DNA of 22,705 nt from Bifidobacteriaceae bacterium. Its GTDB lineage: Bacteria > Actinomycetota > Actinomycetes > Actinomycetales > WQXJ01. The notes below the pieces were generated by a model. The model had not been told where the DNA came from. It saw nothing but the letters and a program-made list of their open reading frames with translations, and searched no databases. Position 1 is the stretch's first letter. The number at the start of each line of letters is the position of its first letter. Below are positions 14,701 to 21,802 of the stretch, in pieces. The DNA lies in assembly GCA_031266115.1 (NCBI GenBank), contig JAISBQ010000236.1, positions 1-22,705 of the forward strand, written 5' to 3'. The position numbers and the translations under genes are program-made.

Positions 14701-15317
14701 TCGCTGATCACCCGGCGCTCGATATCGATCCCGTGATCCATGATCTCGACGAAGTAGTTGTCCCGCCCGAGGATGTCCTGATACTCCCCGGCCGCCCGCA
14801 CCGCCTCGGGGTATTGGCCAAGCCGCAGCCGGGTCTGGACCTCGCCGGACGGGCAGCCCGTGGTCCCCATCAGCCCCTTCGCGTAGGTGTGGAACAGGTC
14901 CCGGTCCATGCGCGGTTTGAAGAAAAATCCCTCGATGGACGCGAGGGACGCCATGCGGAACAGGTTGTGCATGCCGGCGGTGTCCTTGGCCCACAGGGTC
15001 ATGTGGGTGTAGGCGCCGCCGCCGGACACGTCCTCTTGGCCGCCATCGCCCCACGTCACCCGGGTCCGGTCTCGGCGGGCCGTTCCTGGCGTCAGGTAAG
15101 CCTCCAGGCCGATGATCGGCTTGACTCCCGCCCGCCGTGCTTCGGTCCAAAACTCATACGCCCCGAACATGTAGCCGTGGTCGGTGATGGCCAACGCCGT
15201 TTGCCCAAGCTCGTTTGCCCTGGCCAGCAGCGGCTTGATTCGGGCCGCACCATCGAGCATCGAGTATTCGGTGTGGACGTGGAGGTGAGCGAAATCGGAC
15301 GAGGCTCCTCCTGACAC
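11781..15317 (-). CDS. dnaE: DNA polymerase III alpha subunit, DnaE1 type
   Basis: The replicative polymerase, 1178 aa, full length. The N-terminal PHP domain keeps its metal-binding residues (HLHVHTEYSMLDG at 11-23, ITDHGYMFG near 44-52), consistent with the proofreading exonuclease known from mycobacterial DnaE1. The palm carries PDFDVDFDE at 415-423 with two catalytic aspartates, and a third in VKMDFLGLRNLT. GPGRGSGAGS, YQEQVM, LRRAMGKKKK and FNKAHSAAYGL are further family marks; the C-terminal part contains the OB domain and a tau-binding region. The GTG at 15317 is the only plausible start before HLHVH. AGGAGGA lies just after it, so it cannot serve this start. A TAGACT hexamer seven bases upstream suggests leaderless transcription. 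It lies 51 bp after the RluA-type gene. Confidence 0.97.
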   Translation of the reverse strand: MSGGASSDFAHLHVHTEYSMLDGAARIKPLLARANELGQTALAITDHGYMFGAYEFWTEARRAGVKPIIGLEAYLTPGTARRDRTRVTWGDGGQEDVSGGGAYTHMTLWAKDTAGMHNLFRMASLASIEGFFFKPRMDRDLFHTYAKGLMGTTGCPSGEVQTRLRLGQYPEAVRAAGEYQDILGRDNYFVEIMDHGIDIERRVISDLIRLAKDIGAPLVATNDLHYTHRDDAASHDALLCVQVGKTIEDPARFRFDGDGYYLKSAAEMRDLWRELPEACDSTLAIAEACNVEFTESEGMFMPRFAVPPGEDETSWFVKEVERGLVQRFPAGVPSEVRAQAEYETGVIVGKGYAGYYLVVADFIAWSKSQGIRVGPGRGSGAGSMAAYALGITELDPLKHGLIFERFLNPERPSLPDFDVDFDERRRGEVIRYVTEKYGADHVAQIVTYGTIKAKQAVKDAARVLSYPFSVGERLTKAIPPPGQGKDMGLAAIFNPSDERYAEAAEFRGIVETDPDAARVVTTARGLENLVRQWGVHAAGVIMSSAPLMDIIPVMQRERDGAIITQFAYPQCEALGLVKMDFLGLRNLTILDDALANIVLNGGPRIVLEELPLDDAATYELLSSGETLGVFQLDGGGMRTLLRQLRPDNFEDISAVQALYRPGPMGADSHTNYALRKNGHQPITPLHPDLAEALDPILSGTYGLIVYQEQVMEIARELAGYTLGEADMLRRAMGKKKKAILDANFVPFSEGMRAHGFSDAAITALWDTLVPFSDYAFNKAHSAAYGLVSYWTAYLKAHFPVEYMAALLTSVKGDKDKSAVYLAECRRMGITVLGPEVNSSAATFTPAGSDIRFGLSAVRNVGENVVAGIVAAREAKGAYTSFHDFLDKVPAHVCNRRVVDSLIKAGAFDSFAHPRRALHAIHEEALDAIVGVKRNEARGQFDLFGDLSGGEPAVGGLAIAVPLLPEWSKDQVLAFERDMLGLYVSDHPLRGLERALAGAATHSVAALSMDDGVADGTVVTVAGLLHGIVRKASKAGKLYAAAVVEDMDGEVEVMFFAKLYEQVAPDLREDAIVAVTGRVNRRDDSPVVFASALRVLPLTAVAEGEPVQITLPSHRVTATLVSTLRGVLRDHPGSTEVHVRVTGPHGDTVLRLQDAFWVEPSGALFGDLRAHLGNHCVAR

Positions 15318-15324
15318 GCGGGCC

Positions 15325-15330
15325 AGTCTA
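15325..15330 (-). promoter_or_regulatory. Candidate -10 element for leaderless dnaE transcription
   Basis: TAGACT on the minus strand fits the TANNNT pattern and is seven bases before the dnaE GTG, so transcription could begin at the start codon. I see no convincing -35 and no usable ribosome binding site for the GTG. Confidence 0.35.
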
Positions 15331-15368
15331 GGACTTGGCGGGCGAAGGGACGGGCGCGGCTCGCGGGG

Positions 15369-16298
15369 TCAGGAGTAGACCTCGCGCAGCCGATCGAGTG
15401 CCGCAGCGAGATCCTCGGGAACGGGTGATGCGACCTCGACCGGATCTCCGCTCACGGGGTGCGTGAACGAGAGGTGTCCGGCGTGGAGCCACTGGCGATC
15501 CAGCCCCAATTCCGCCGCCAAGAGCGGGTTGGCACCATAGGTGGGGTCCCCCAACAGAGGGTGGCCGATGGCGGAAAAATGCACCCTGATCTGGTGTGTG
15601 CGGCCGGTTTCCAAGTGGACACGCACTACCGACGCACCGCGAAACGCTTCAACCACTTCGTAGTGGGTGACCGACGCCTTGCCGCCGCTACGCACCGCGA
15701 ACTTGAACTCCCGTGACGGGTGGCGTCCGATCGGTGCCTCGATGGTTCCCACCAATGGATCGGGGTGTCCCTGGACCGCAGCGAGATACACCTTGGTCAC
15801 CTCGCGCCGCTTGAACGCCCGTTTGAGGCCGGGGTAGGCGCGGTCCGTCTTGGCGACCACCATGAGCCCCGACGTTCCCACGTCGAGCCGGTGCACAATC
15901 CCCTGACGTTCCGGTGCTCCCGACGTCGCGATCCCGAATCCGGCCGCCGCCAGCGCACCCACTACCGTGGGCCCCGACCAGCCAGGCGAGGAATGCGCAG
16001 CGACCCCTACGGGTTTGTCCACCACGACGATGTCATCATCGTCATACACGATCGTCATCCCGGGCACCGCCTCGGCCGCCGTGGGCTGGCCCGGCGGAGG
16101 GGGCAATTCGACCGTCATCATCGCCCCACCGTGGAGGCGGTGCGACTTGCCAGTCACGGCGCCATCGACCTCGACTCGCCCCTCGTGCGCCAGTTCGGCC
16201 GCCTTCGCTCGCGACAGTCCCAGCAGCCGGGCTACGGCGACATCGACCCGTTCGCCCGCCAGCCCGTCGGGGACAAAGACGGTCCGTGATTCACTCAT
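15369..16298 (-). CDS. RluA-family pseudouridine synthase (RluD-like)
   Basis: A 309-aa protein with an N-terminal S4 RNA-binding domain (about 15-65, ERVDVAVARLLGLSRAKAAELAHEG) and an RluA catalytic domain from about residue 82. The catalytic Asp139 is in IVHRLDVGTSGLMVVAK, and RTHQIRVHFSAIGHPLLGDPTYG is present. It would isomerise uridines in 23S rRNA or tRNA; RluD is the closest named relative but target sites are not readable. Its ATG overlaps the lspA stop (ATGA), matching the frequent lspA-rluA pairing in actinobacteria. It ends 51 bp before dnaE. Confidence 0.94.
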   Translation of the reverse strand: MSESRTVFVPDGLAGERVDVAVARLLGLSRAKAAELAHEGRVEVDGAVTGKSHRLHGGAMMTVELPPPPGQPTAAEAVPGMTIVYDDDDIVVVDKPVGVAAHSSPGWSGPTVVGALAAAGFGIATSGAPERQGIVHRLDVGTSGLMVVAKTDRAYPGLKRAFKRREVTKVYLAAVQGHPDPLVGTIEAPIGRHPSREFKFAVRSGGKASVTHYEVVEAFRGASVVRVHLETGRTHQIRVHFSAIGHPLLGDPTYGANPLLAAELGLDRQWLHAGHLSFTHPVSGDPVEVASPVPEDLAAALDRLREVYS

Positions 16299-16894
16299 GC
16301 CGGTGTCTCACCCCCGAGGTGGGGGGCGTCATCGTCGGTTCGGTGGGAGAAGGGCGGCACTCCGAGGAGGGTCAGCACGATCACCAGACCAACCCCGAGG
16401 ACGATGGCGATGTCCGCCACGTTCCCGATGAACCAATCGCCGTACGCGATGAAGTCCACCACCTGCCCAATCCCGACGCCGGGGGCCCGGACCATTCTGT
16501 CCGCGAGATTACCGATCCCCCCGCCCACGACTAGGGCCGCAACCGCCAGCCATGGCCAGGACGCCAGTCGGGGGAGCGCGATCATGGCACCGACGATCAC
16601 AGCCAGCGTCACGGCGGTGAAGAACCACGTGGCGCCGGTGCCCAGCGAAAAGGCGCCACCGCCGTTAAAGGTCAGATGCAGCCGCACGGCGTGGCCGATC
16701 AACGGGATGGTTTGGCCGTCCGCGAGCGCGCCCAGAGCCCACGCCTTCGTCGCCTGGTCGATGCCGGCTAACACCGCGGCGCCGACGAGCGTCAGCCACC
16801 ATCGCGCGTGTCGCTGCCCGTGGCGCGAAGGCTTCGCGGCGCCGCCCAACGACCGGCTCAGCGCCGTTCCTCGCGTTGTTTGCACGCGACGCAC
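16295..16894 (-). CDS. lspA: Lipoprotein signal peptidase (signal peptidase II)
   Basis: A 199-aa inner-membrane aspartyl protease that cuts prolipoprotein signal peptides. There are four hydrophobic segments (about 33-52, 87-107, 112-128, 154-180). The two catalytic aspartates are Asp132 in GNLADRMVR and Asp161 in FIGNVADIAIV. The usual NxGAAFSL loop reads FNGGGAFSLG, a mild variation. The start is uncertain: GTG at 16894 overlaps the preceding zinc-finger gene by 37 bases; GTG 16885 and TTG 16849 are alternatives and would trim a basic N-terminus. The C-terminus is acidic (HRTDDDAPHLGGETPA) and overlaps the next start by ATGA. Confidence 0.95.
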   Translation of the reverse strand: MRRVQTTRGTALSRSLGGAAKPSRHGQRHARWWLTLVGAAVLAGIDQATKAWALGALADGQTIPLIGHAVRLHLTFNGGGAFSLGTGATWFFTAVTLAVIVGAMIALPRLASWPWLAVAALVVGGGIGNLADRMVRAPGVGIGQVVDFIAYGDWFIGNVADIAIVLGVGLVIVLTLLGVPPFSHRTDDDAPHLGGETPA

Positions 16895-17298
16895 AGGACC
16901 GCGCGGGGGAACGCTTGGGCGCGGGCCTTGCCGATGGGTTCGCCGCAGGACTCACAGACGCCGAACGTGCCGGCTACCAGCCGGGCCAACGCCAACTCCG
17001 TGTGGACAATCATGTCCCGCAACGTGTTGACCATGGTCAATGCCTGTTCGCGTTCCAGGGCGCGCGAACCGGTGTCCGCCTGATCGTCCCCGGCCCCACC
17101 CGGATCGTCGAGGAGATCCTCAAGGTCGGCATTCGCCTCGGTCACCTCACCTTGCAGGCGCGTCAGATCGGCCTGGAGATCTCTGTAGACCGCCACGACC
17201 TCTGGGGCCACCCAACGGGACTCCCCGGCCCTGACGGGAAGGCGCGCCGCCGTCCTGGCCGCATCGAAGCCCTCAACGGTGGATGGCACTCGAGTCAT
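16858..17298 (-). CDS. DksA/TraR-type C4 zinc-finger protein
   Basis: A 146-aa protein with a coiled-coil middle (YRDLQADLTRLQGEVTEANADLEDLL … ALEREQALTMVNTLRDMI) whose tip carries an acidic DDQADTG. A C-terminal four-cysteine zinc finger, CESCGEPI … CVACK, follows. This is the DksA/TraR layout; DksA relatives enter the RNA polymerase secondary channel, though actinobacterial homologues in this position are little studied. The ATG at 17298 is chosen because it overlaps the divIVA stop as ATGA; an in-frame start at 17349 lies inside divIVA. The gene runs 37 bases into the lspA reading frame. Confidence 0.9.
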   Translation of the reverse strand: MTRVPSTVEGFDAARTAARLPVRAGESRWVAPEVVAVYRDLQADLTRLQGEVTEANADLEDLLDDPGGAGDDQADTGSRALEREQALTMVNTLRDMIVHTELALARLVAGTFGVCESCGEPIGKARAQAFPRAVLCVACKQREERR

Positions 17299-17954
17299 CC
17301 ACCTAGCTGCGAGCCTTGACGCTGGGCGTCCGACCGCCCGGCATCCCATCCCCCTTGACCGGGTGCGCCAGCGACCTTGCCCTCCACATCGGCGAGGAGG
17401 TTCTCCAGGTAAGTCTTCAGGCGTGTGCGGTAGTCGCGCTCAAAGATGCGCAACTCGTCGATCTTGCGCTCGAGGAGGGCACGGTCCTGTTCCAGTTTGG
17501 ACAGGGTGCGCGCCGAGGCTTCCTCGGACTCGCGGACGATCCCCGCGGCCTTCGCCTTGGCGTCGTTGAGGATCTGATCGCCCTCTTCCTGCCCGGCACG
17601 CACGTATTCGTCGTGGAGCTTCTGGGCGAGGGCGAGCATCCCGCTGGCGGAGGCCGGCTCGGGAGCGATGTCTTTGCCTCCGAGAGGTGGAGCAGCCAGC
17701 TCCGGTTCCGGGGGCAGGGGGGGTGCGATGATGGTGGGTTGATCTACCGCGGAGCCGGTACGGCTCAACTCGTCGATGCGCTGGTTCGCTGTTGCCAGTT
17801 GCGCCTTGAGCTTCTCGTTCTCGTCGCTGAGCGCCCGCATCGACACGGCGACCTCGTCCAGGAAGTCGTCAACCTCGACCTGGTCATACCCCTCGCGGAA
17901 CTTCGTGGGTTGGAACTTCTTCAGGACCACATCGTCAGCGGTCAGTTGCGCCAT
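17295..17954 (-). CDS. divIVA: DivIVA / Wag31 polar growth and division protein
   Basis: A 219-aa cytoplasmic coiled-coil protein that marks curved membrane and organises polar wall growth in actinobacteria. The N-terminal DivIVA domain is clear (LTADDVVLKKFQPTKF, GYDQVEVDDFLDEVA), then a coiled coil to about residue 68. A Pro-rich linker (IIAPPLPPEPELAAPP) and a second long coiled coil with ILNDAKAKAAGIVRESEEA follow, with a Gly/Gln-rich end. The ATG at 17954 has GAGGTG nine bases upstream; an in-frame GTG within that ribosome binding site (17966) is a less likely start. The preceding 82 bp after yggT contains no other gene. It overlaps the zinc-finger gene by ATGA. Confidence 0.95.
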   Translation of the reverse strand: MAQLTADDVVLKKFQPTKFREGYDQVEVDDFLDEVAVSMRALSDENEKLKAQLATANQRIDELSRTGSAVDQPTIIAPPLPPEPELAAPPLGGKDIAPEPASASGMLALAQKLHDEYVRAGQEEGDQILNDAKAKAAGIVRESEEASARTLSKLEQDRALLERKIDELRIFERDYRTRLKTYLENLLADVEGKVAGAPGQGGWDAGRSDAQRQGSQLGG

Positions 17955-18036
17955 GGCTTGGTTCACCTCTACTTGTCGGAAGGCCAGCGGACGTCATGCT
18001 CGGGTACACGCTAGCGGAGTCGCCCGGTGATCGGGT

Positions 18037-18345
18037 TTATCCTAGCCCGCCCCATCGAACTGCGTACCGGACCAACGTCGACGCAAGGATGGATGTGACG
18101 AGCACCACCACCGCGAAGGCCAGGTCGAGGCTAACCGCCCCCATCCGCACCGGTGGGATATACCGTCGCGCCAGCCTCAACGGGGGGTCGGTGATGGTAT
18201 AGACCAACTCCACCGCAACCGCGAGTGCCCCGCGTGGCCGCCAGGCCCTGGCGAAGGCAACAACCAACTCCAGGACCAGCCGGATCATGAGAAGTCCGAG
18301 GTAGACCTGTGCTGCGACCGCGAGGATCGCGGCCACCAGCGCCAC
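18037..18345 (-). CDS. YggT family membrane protein
   Basis: A 102-aa protein with two hydrophobic segments (about 2-32 and 70-92) flanking a polar stretch ITDPPLRLARRYIPPVRMGAVSLD, the YggT signature. The function is not settled; members cluster with sepF and divIVA in Gram-positive bacteria and have been linked to division and osmotic stress. The GTG start at 18345 is three bases after the sepF stop, so the two are probably co-translated. Confidence 0.92.
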   Translation of the reverse strand: MALVAAILAVAAQVYLGLLMIRLVLELVVAFARAWRPRGALAVAVELVYTITDPPLRLARRYIPPVRMGAVSLDLAFAVVVLVTSILASTLVRYAVRWGGLG

Positions 18346-18348
18346 GCG

Positions 18349-18789
18349 CTAGTTCCCGTCGTAGGAATTGCGCCTGCCGTCTCCGTTTTCAGCGGTGACC
18401 TCAACAGTGGCGGGAGAAAGAAGGAAAACCTGCGGGGTGATCCGCTCCAGCTTTCCGTGGAGTGCAAGAACGAGCCCGGATGCGAAATCCACCAGACGAC
18501 GGGAATCCCCATCCGTCGCCTCGGTCAGATTCATAATGACCGGGATGCCCTCGCGGTACGCCTCGCCGACGGTCCGCGCATCGCGGAAGATGCGTGGACG
18601 GACCGTCACGATCCGGTGCATGGCATCCGCCACTGGTTCGATCCGCGTGCGCTCCGCCCTCCGGTGCGAGCCGATGGGGGTGACATTGGCAAAGGTCTCC
18701 TCCGTTCGTTCATCGGTCCATTCCTCATCAAGGGCGCCATCTGTAGCGAAACCCAGTGTGCTGAGGAAGCGGCGCGTCTGTCCGGCCAT
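18349..18789 (-). CDS. sepF: Cell division protein SepF
   Basis: A 146-aa protein that anchors FtsZ to the membrane and is essential for division in actinobacteria lacking FtsA and ZipA. A short N-terminal segment (MAGQTRRFLSTLGF), which could be the membrane-binding amphipathic helix, is followed by an acidic linker. The SepF core holds VRPRIFRDARTVGEAYREGIPVIMNLTEATDGDSRRLVDFASGLVLALHGKLERITPQVFLLSPATVEV. The ATG at 18789 has AAGGAG at optimal spacing. The C-terminal FtsZ peptide it would bind (DLDVPDFLKE) is encoded in the same run. The 135 bp before it contain no recognisable gene. Confidence 0.95.
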   Translation of the reverse strand: MAGQTRRFLSTLGFATDGALDEEWTDERTEETFANVTPIGSHRRAERTRIEPVADAMHRIVTVRPRIFRDARTVGEAYREGIPVIMNLTEATDGDSRRLVDFASGLVLALHGKLERITPQVFLLSPATVEVTAENGDGRRNSYDGN

Positions 18790-18924
18790 GAAGTCTCTCC
18801 TTATGGGTCATATGAGGGCGGGGAAGTGGCCCCTACGTGACGTTAGCCCTCTGGTCGCTCCCATGGCGGACCGACACGCGGCGTGTCGCAGGGTCACCGC
18901 CGCCATCTCCAGTGGCGCTGCACG

Positions 18925-19155
18925 TCACCCGGATGTTGCGCTGACCGGTGTCAGCGACTCGGCGACGCCCTCGAGGACATCGGCAAACACCGTCGGACCC
19001 ACCACGTGAATCGACGTCACCAGCGTGTCGTACCCCGTGAAGAGTGTCGGCAGGTCGAACGTGACCAGTGCTGGGGCCCGACCAGTCTCGGAAACCCTCA
19101 CGCGGTGGTCAACCGTCGCCGGGTCGAGCTGTGGATAACCCGCGGTGTCCCTCAT
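18925..19155 (-). CDS. Small unknown ORF between pgeF and sepF
   Basis: A possible 76-aa protein, not recognised. It overlaps the end of pgeF by 47 bases and lies in the place where actinobacteria usually carry yggS (a PLP-binding protein of about 230 aa). It shares no feature with YggS: no PLP lysine and far too short. The sequence alternates hydrophobic and polar residues (APALVTFDLPTLFTGYDTLVTSIHVVGPTVFADVLEGVAESL), suggesting beta strands and a helix. Third codon positions are fairly GC-rich, in line with coding. A GTG about 18 codons in is an alternative start. Real expression is uncertain. Confidence 0.45.
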   Translation of the reverse strand: MRDTAGYPQLDPATVDHRVRVSETGRAPALVTFDLPTLFTGYDTLVTSIHVVGPTVFADVLEGVAESLTPVSATSG

Positions 19156-19891
19156 ACACCTGGATGAGCGCGGCCTGGCGACCCGCCGTCACGCCTTCAC
19201 GACGGTAGGAGAACAGCGCCTGGTCCGTGAACGTGCACCGCGACATCACCGCGATCTCTCGTACCCCCGCCGCGGTGAGTTGCGCGCGGATCGCCGCGGC
19301 GATGTCGATCCCGGCAGTCCCCTGGACCGTGTGAGTTCGCGCGGCCGGCGTGATTCTCGCCGCCTCATCGGCCAGATCGGCCGGTACCTCGTAACATGCT
19401 CCACAGATCCCTGGTCCGATAGCGGCTCTCATCCCCCGCGGCACAGCGCCCCGTGCCTGGAGTTCGGCACACACCCGCGGCACGATCCCCGCGAACAGAC
19501 CCCTGCGGCCCACGTGGACGGCGGCGACCAGAGGTGACAGGCGGCGGGAGGCGCCGGATGGCGCGGACTGGGCGGCGTCATCGTAGGCAAGGAGTAAGGG
19601 GAAACAATCCGCGGTGAGGACGGCGGCCGCGACGCCCGGCGTCGACAGTGCGATCGCGTCGGCGGCGGCGAGCTCGACGCTCGCCTCGGGTGGCGCATCC
19701 ACCCAGACGACCTCGGCGCCATGGACCTGGGCGACTGTCGCCACCGGGACGCCCGCGTACCTGCGCAGCACAGACTGCGTGGACGCGCTACGCGCAGATC
19801 CGGCTGCTCTCAGCGTGAACGCGCCGCGCACACGCGGGCCAAGATCGACCGGGTAGATGCCGGACGGCAGGGACTCGCCCTGTGGCCTCAC
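19109..19891 (-). CDS. pgeF: PgeF/YfiH family protein (purine nucleoside phosphorylase / laccase-domain fold)
   Basis: A 260-aa cytosolic protein of the DUF152 family, historically called polyphenol oxidase or laccase domain; some members act as purine nucleoside phosphorylases or remove misincorporated amino acids from peptidoglycan precursors. Metal-site motifs: AQVHGAEVVW, LTADCFPLLL, AAVHVGRRGLFAG (usually HAGWRG, so slightly divergent), IGPGICGACYEVP, and a C-terminal FSYRREGVTAGRQAALI. Its GTG start overlaps the ftsZ stop (GTGA), the classical ftsZ-pgeF arrangement. The C-terminus runs on by about 15 unconserved residues beyond the family end and overlaps the small ORF. Confidence 0.93.
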   Translation of the reverse strand: MRPQGESLPSGIYPVDLGPRVRGAFTLRAAGSARSASTQSVLRRYAGVPVATVAQVHGAEVVWVDAPPEASVELAAADAIALSTPGVAAAVLTADCFPLLLAYDDAAQSAPSGASRRLSPLVAAVHVGRRGLFAGIVPRVCAELQARGAVPRGMRAAIGPGICGACYEVPADLADEAARITPAARTHTVQGTAGIDIAAAIRAQLTAAGVREIAVMSRCTFTDQALFSYRREGVTAGRQAALIQVYEGHRGLSTARPGDG

Positions 19892-21159
19892 TCCTTGAGG
19901 AAGTCCGGAACGTCCAGGTCGATCCCACTGGACCCCTGGTTGCGCACCTGCTCATAGACGGGTAGGCCAGTGTCCAGGGCGGTGGTCGGTGCCGACTGAT
20001 CGACGGACGGGCGGGTCCGCGATGGCAGCGGCTGAATACGCGGCGGGATCAGGACGTCGGGGCCCTTCGGGCGGGGAGGAAGCGGCGGCAACTCGGGCGC
20101 TGATGCGGCCGGAGGTGGCAGGGTGGCGCGCTGAAGCGGCGCCGCCTGGGTCGGGGGGGCCACAGGCTGGACTGGCACCGCCACGGGCTCGGGCACTGGC
20201 TGAGGCTTGATCGATGGCGGGTCGAAGCCGGCGGCGATGACGGTGACGCGGACTTCGTCGGCCAGCGCATCGTCGATGACGCAACCGAAGATGATGTTGG
20301 CGTCGTCATGGGCCGCCTCGCGGACCAGGCTCGCTGCCTGGTTGATCTCCGCCAGGGACATGTCCGAGCCGCCTTGAATGGATAGCAGTGCGGCATGCGC
20401 ACCCTCAATGCTCGCTTCGAGCAGCGGCGAGGAGATGGCCAACTCGGCCGCTCGGACCGTCCTGTCCTCGCCGCGGGCCGATCCGATCCCCATGAGGGCG
20501 GAGCCCGCTCCCTGCATGACGGACTTGACGTCCGCGAAGTCGAGGTTGATGAGGCCGGGCACCGTGATGAGATCGGTGATTCCCTGGACACCGGACAGAA
20601 GCACCTGGTCAGCGGCCCGGAAGGCCTCGAGCACGGTGATGCCGGGGTCGGAGATCTCCATGAGGCGTTCGTTGGGGATGACGATCAGCGTGTCGACCTC
20701 GGTGCGCAACGCCTGGATGCCCGAATCGGCCTGCGATTCGCGCCGCCGGCCCTCGAAGCGGAAGGGGCGAGTGACCACGCCAATGGTCAACGCACCCAGC
20801 TCCCGGGCGATCCGCGCCACGATGGGTGCACCGCCCGTGCCGGTACCACCACCCTCGCCCGCGGCCACGAACACCATGTCTGCGCCGTTCAAGACCTCGG
20901 CGATCTCTTCTTGGTGTTCCTCGGTAGCGCGCCTACCGATCTCCGGATCGGCACCTGCGCCCAGACCACGGGTCTGGTCCCGGCCGAGGTCCAGCTTGAC
21001 GTCGGCATCCGACATCAACAGAGCCTGGGCGTCGGTGTTCATGGCGATGAACTCCACGCCCTTGAGGCCCGATTCGATCATCCGGTTAACGGCGTTCACG
21101 CCGCCGCCACCGATTCCCACAACCTTGATGACTGCGAGGTAGTTCTGCGGTGCCGCCAC
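19888..21159 (-). CDS. ftsZ: Cell division protein FtsZ
   Basis: A 423-aa tubulin-like GTPase forming the division ring. The N-terminal Rossmann part has VVGIGGGGVNAVNRMI and MNTDAQAL, the GTP-binding GEGGGTGTGGAP (about 101-112), and the synergy loop region HDDANIIFGCVIDDAL. A Pro-rich linker (about 320-405) is followed by the conserved C-terminal peptide DLDVPDFLKE that contacts SepF. The GTG at 21159 with GGAGG five bases upstream gives the standard start (MAAPQNYLAVIKVVG). It is followed directly by pgeF (GTGA). Upstream is a 640-bp non-coding region, not ftsQ. Confidence 0.98.
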   Translation of the reverse strand: MAAPQNYLAVIKVVGIGGGGVNAVNRMIESGLKGVEFIAMNTDAQALLMSDADVKLDLGRDQTRGLGAGADPEIGRRATEEHQEEIAEVLNGADMVFVAAGEGGGTGTGGAPIVARIARELGALTIGVVTRPFRFEGRRRESQADSGIQALRTEVDTLIVIPNERLMEISDPGITVLEAFRAADQVLLSGVQGITDLITVPGLINLDFADVKSVMQGAGSALMGIGSARGEDRTVRAAELAISSPLLEASIEGAHAALLSIQGGSDMSLAEINQAASLVREAAHDDANIIFGCVIDDALADEVRVTVIAAGFDPPSIKPQPVPEPVAVPVQPVAPPTQAAPLQRATLPPPAASAPELPPLPPRPKGPDVLIPPRIQPLPSRTRPSVDQSAPTTALDTGLPVYEQVRNQGSSGIDLDVPDFLKE

Positions 21160-21183
21160 TGGGTCCTCCGGGAATCTATGAAG

Positions 21184-21194
21184 CTCAAGTTGAG
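21184..21194. promoter_or_regulatory. Short palindrome in the ftsZ leader
   Basis: CTCAAGTTGAG (arms of five around one base) lies 25 bp before the ftsZ GTG, next to an AT-rich patch (GGGTTAATTG on the plus strand) unusual for this region. It may be part of the ftsZ promoter or operator. Further upstream a 6-bp hairpin (GCGCCC/GGGCGC) sits at 21333-21348. Confidence 0.35.
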
Positions 21195-21373
21195 GGTTAA
21201 TTGCCTGCTCACCTGCGTGAGAAACACGCTAGGCCAGCCGCGTCCACCGAACAACGACCACGCACAGCGTGTCGCCCAGGTGGGGGACGCGGGCAGACCC
21301 AGCCCCGTTGCCACCGGACAGGGTAGCCCATAGCGCCCTGACGGGCGCCGCAGCCAGCGTTCCGGCGATTCGG

Positions 21374-21535
21374 GCGAGGTCTCGCACACTCGACGGTGGA
21401 CCCCACACAACGACGGCGAGGTCTCGCACACTGTACCGGCCAGATTGGGGGCGTAGCGAAGGTTTGAGTAAGCGAAAGCTCTCCCGCGATTCGGGGGCCG
21501 GCGGCGACGGGCACGCGCGGTGCGCGAAAGCTCGT
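21374..21535. repeat. Dispersed motif cluster C upstream of ftsZ
   Basis: GCGAGGTCTCGCACAC occurs identically at 21374-21389 and 21416-21431. Inverted, less complete copies follow at 21472-21483 (GCGAAAGCTCTC) and 21520-21535 (GTGCGCGAAAGCTCGT). The layout of two forward and two inverted copies repeats that of clusters A and B, although pairing between arms is weaker here. No gene is visible in 21160-21802. Confidence 0.8.
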
Positions 21536-21555
21536 CCACGGCGACAAGTGCGGCG

Positions 21556-21719
21556 AGACGCGCGGGACGATGGCGGCGGGGCCAGATGGGGCTCGGCGAA
21601 GCGAGGCGGGGTCAGGCGGGGCGGCGCCTGACGGGGCAGACGCGCGGGACGATGGCGGCAGGGCCAGATGGGGCTCGGCGAAGCGAGGCGGGGTCAGGCG
21701 AGGGGGCGCCTGACGGGGC
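21556..21719. repeat. 82-bp tandem duplication, each unit with a GTCAGGCG/CGCCTGAC hairpin, after murJ
   Basis: The unit at 21556-21637 is repeated at 21638-21719 with only a few substitutions; a short third fragment is recognisable near 21757. Each unit holds an 8-bp perfect inverted repeat (21611-21618 with 21625-21632, and 82 bp further on). It begins about 80 bp downstream of the murJ stop, so the hairpins could act as tandem terminators, though no T run follows. Confidence 0.9.
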
Positions 21720-21802
21720 CTGGCGGGGCCCCGGGTGGGGCGGGGCTTGGCGCGGCAGGCGCGGGACGAGGGCACCGAACGGTGGGATTGGGCGCGAGGG
21801 CC

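Noticed and set aside
18883..19167. 94-codon plus-strand ORF between sepF and pgeF
   Set aside because: It is rich in Arg, His and Cys, has no motif, and lies opposite a minus-strand ORF that fits the operon direction better.
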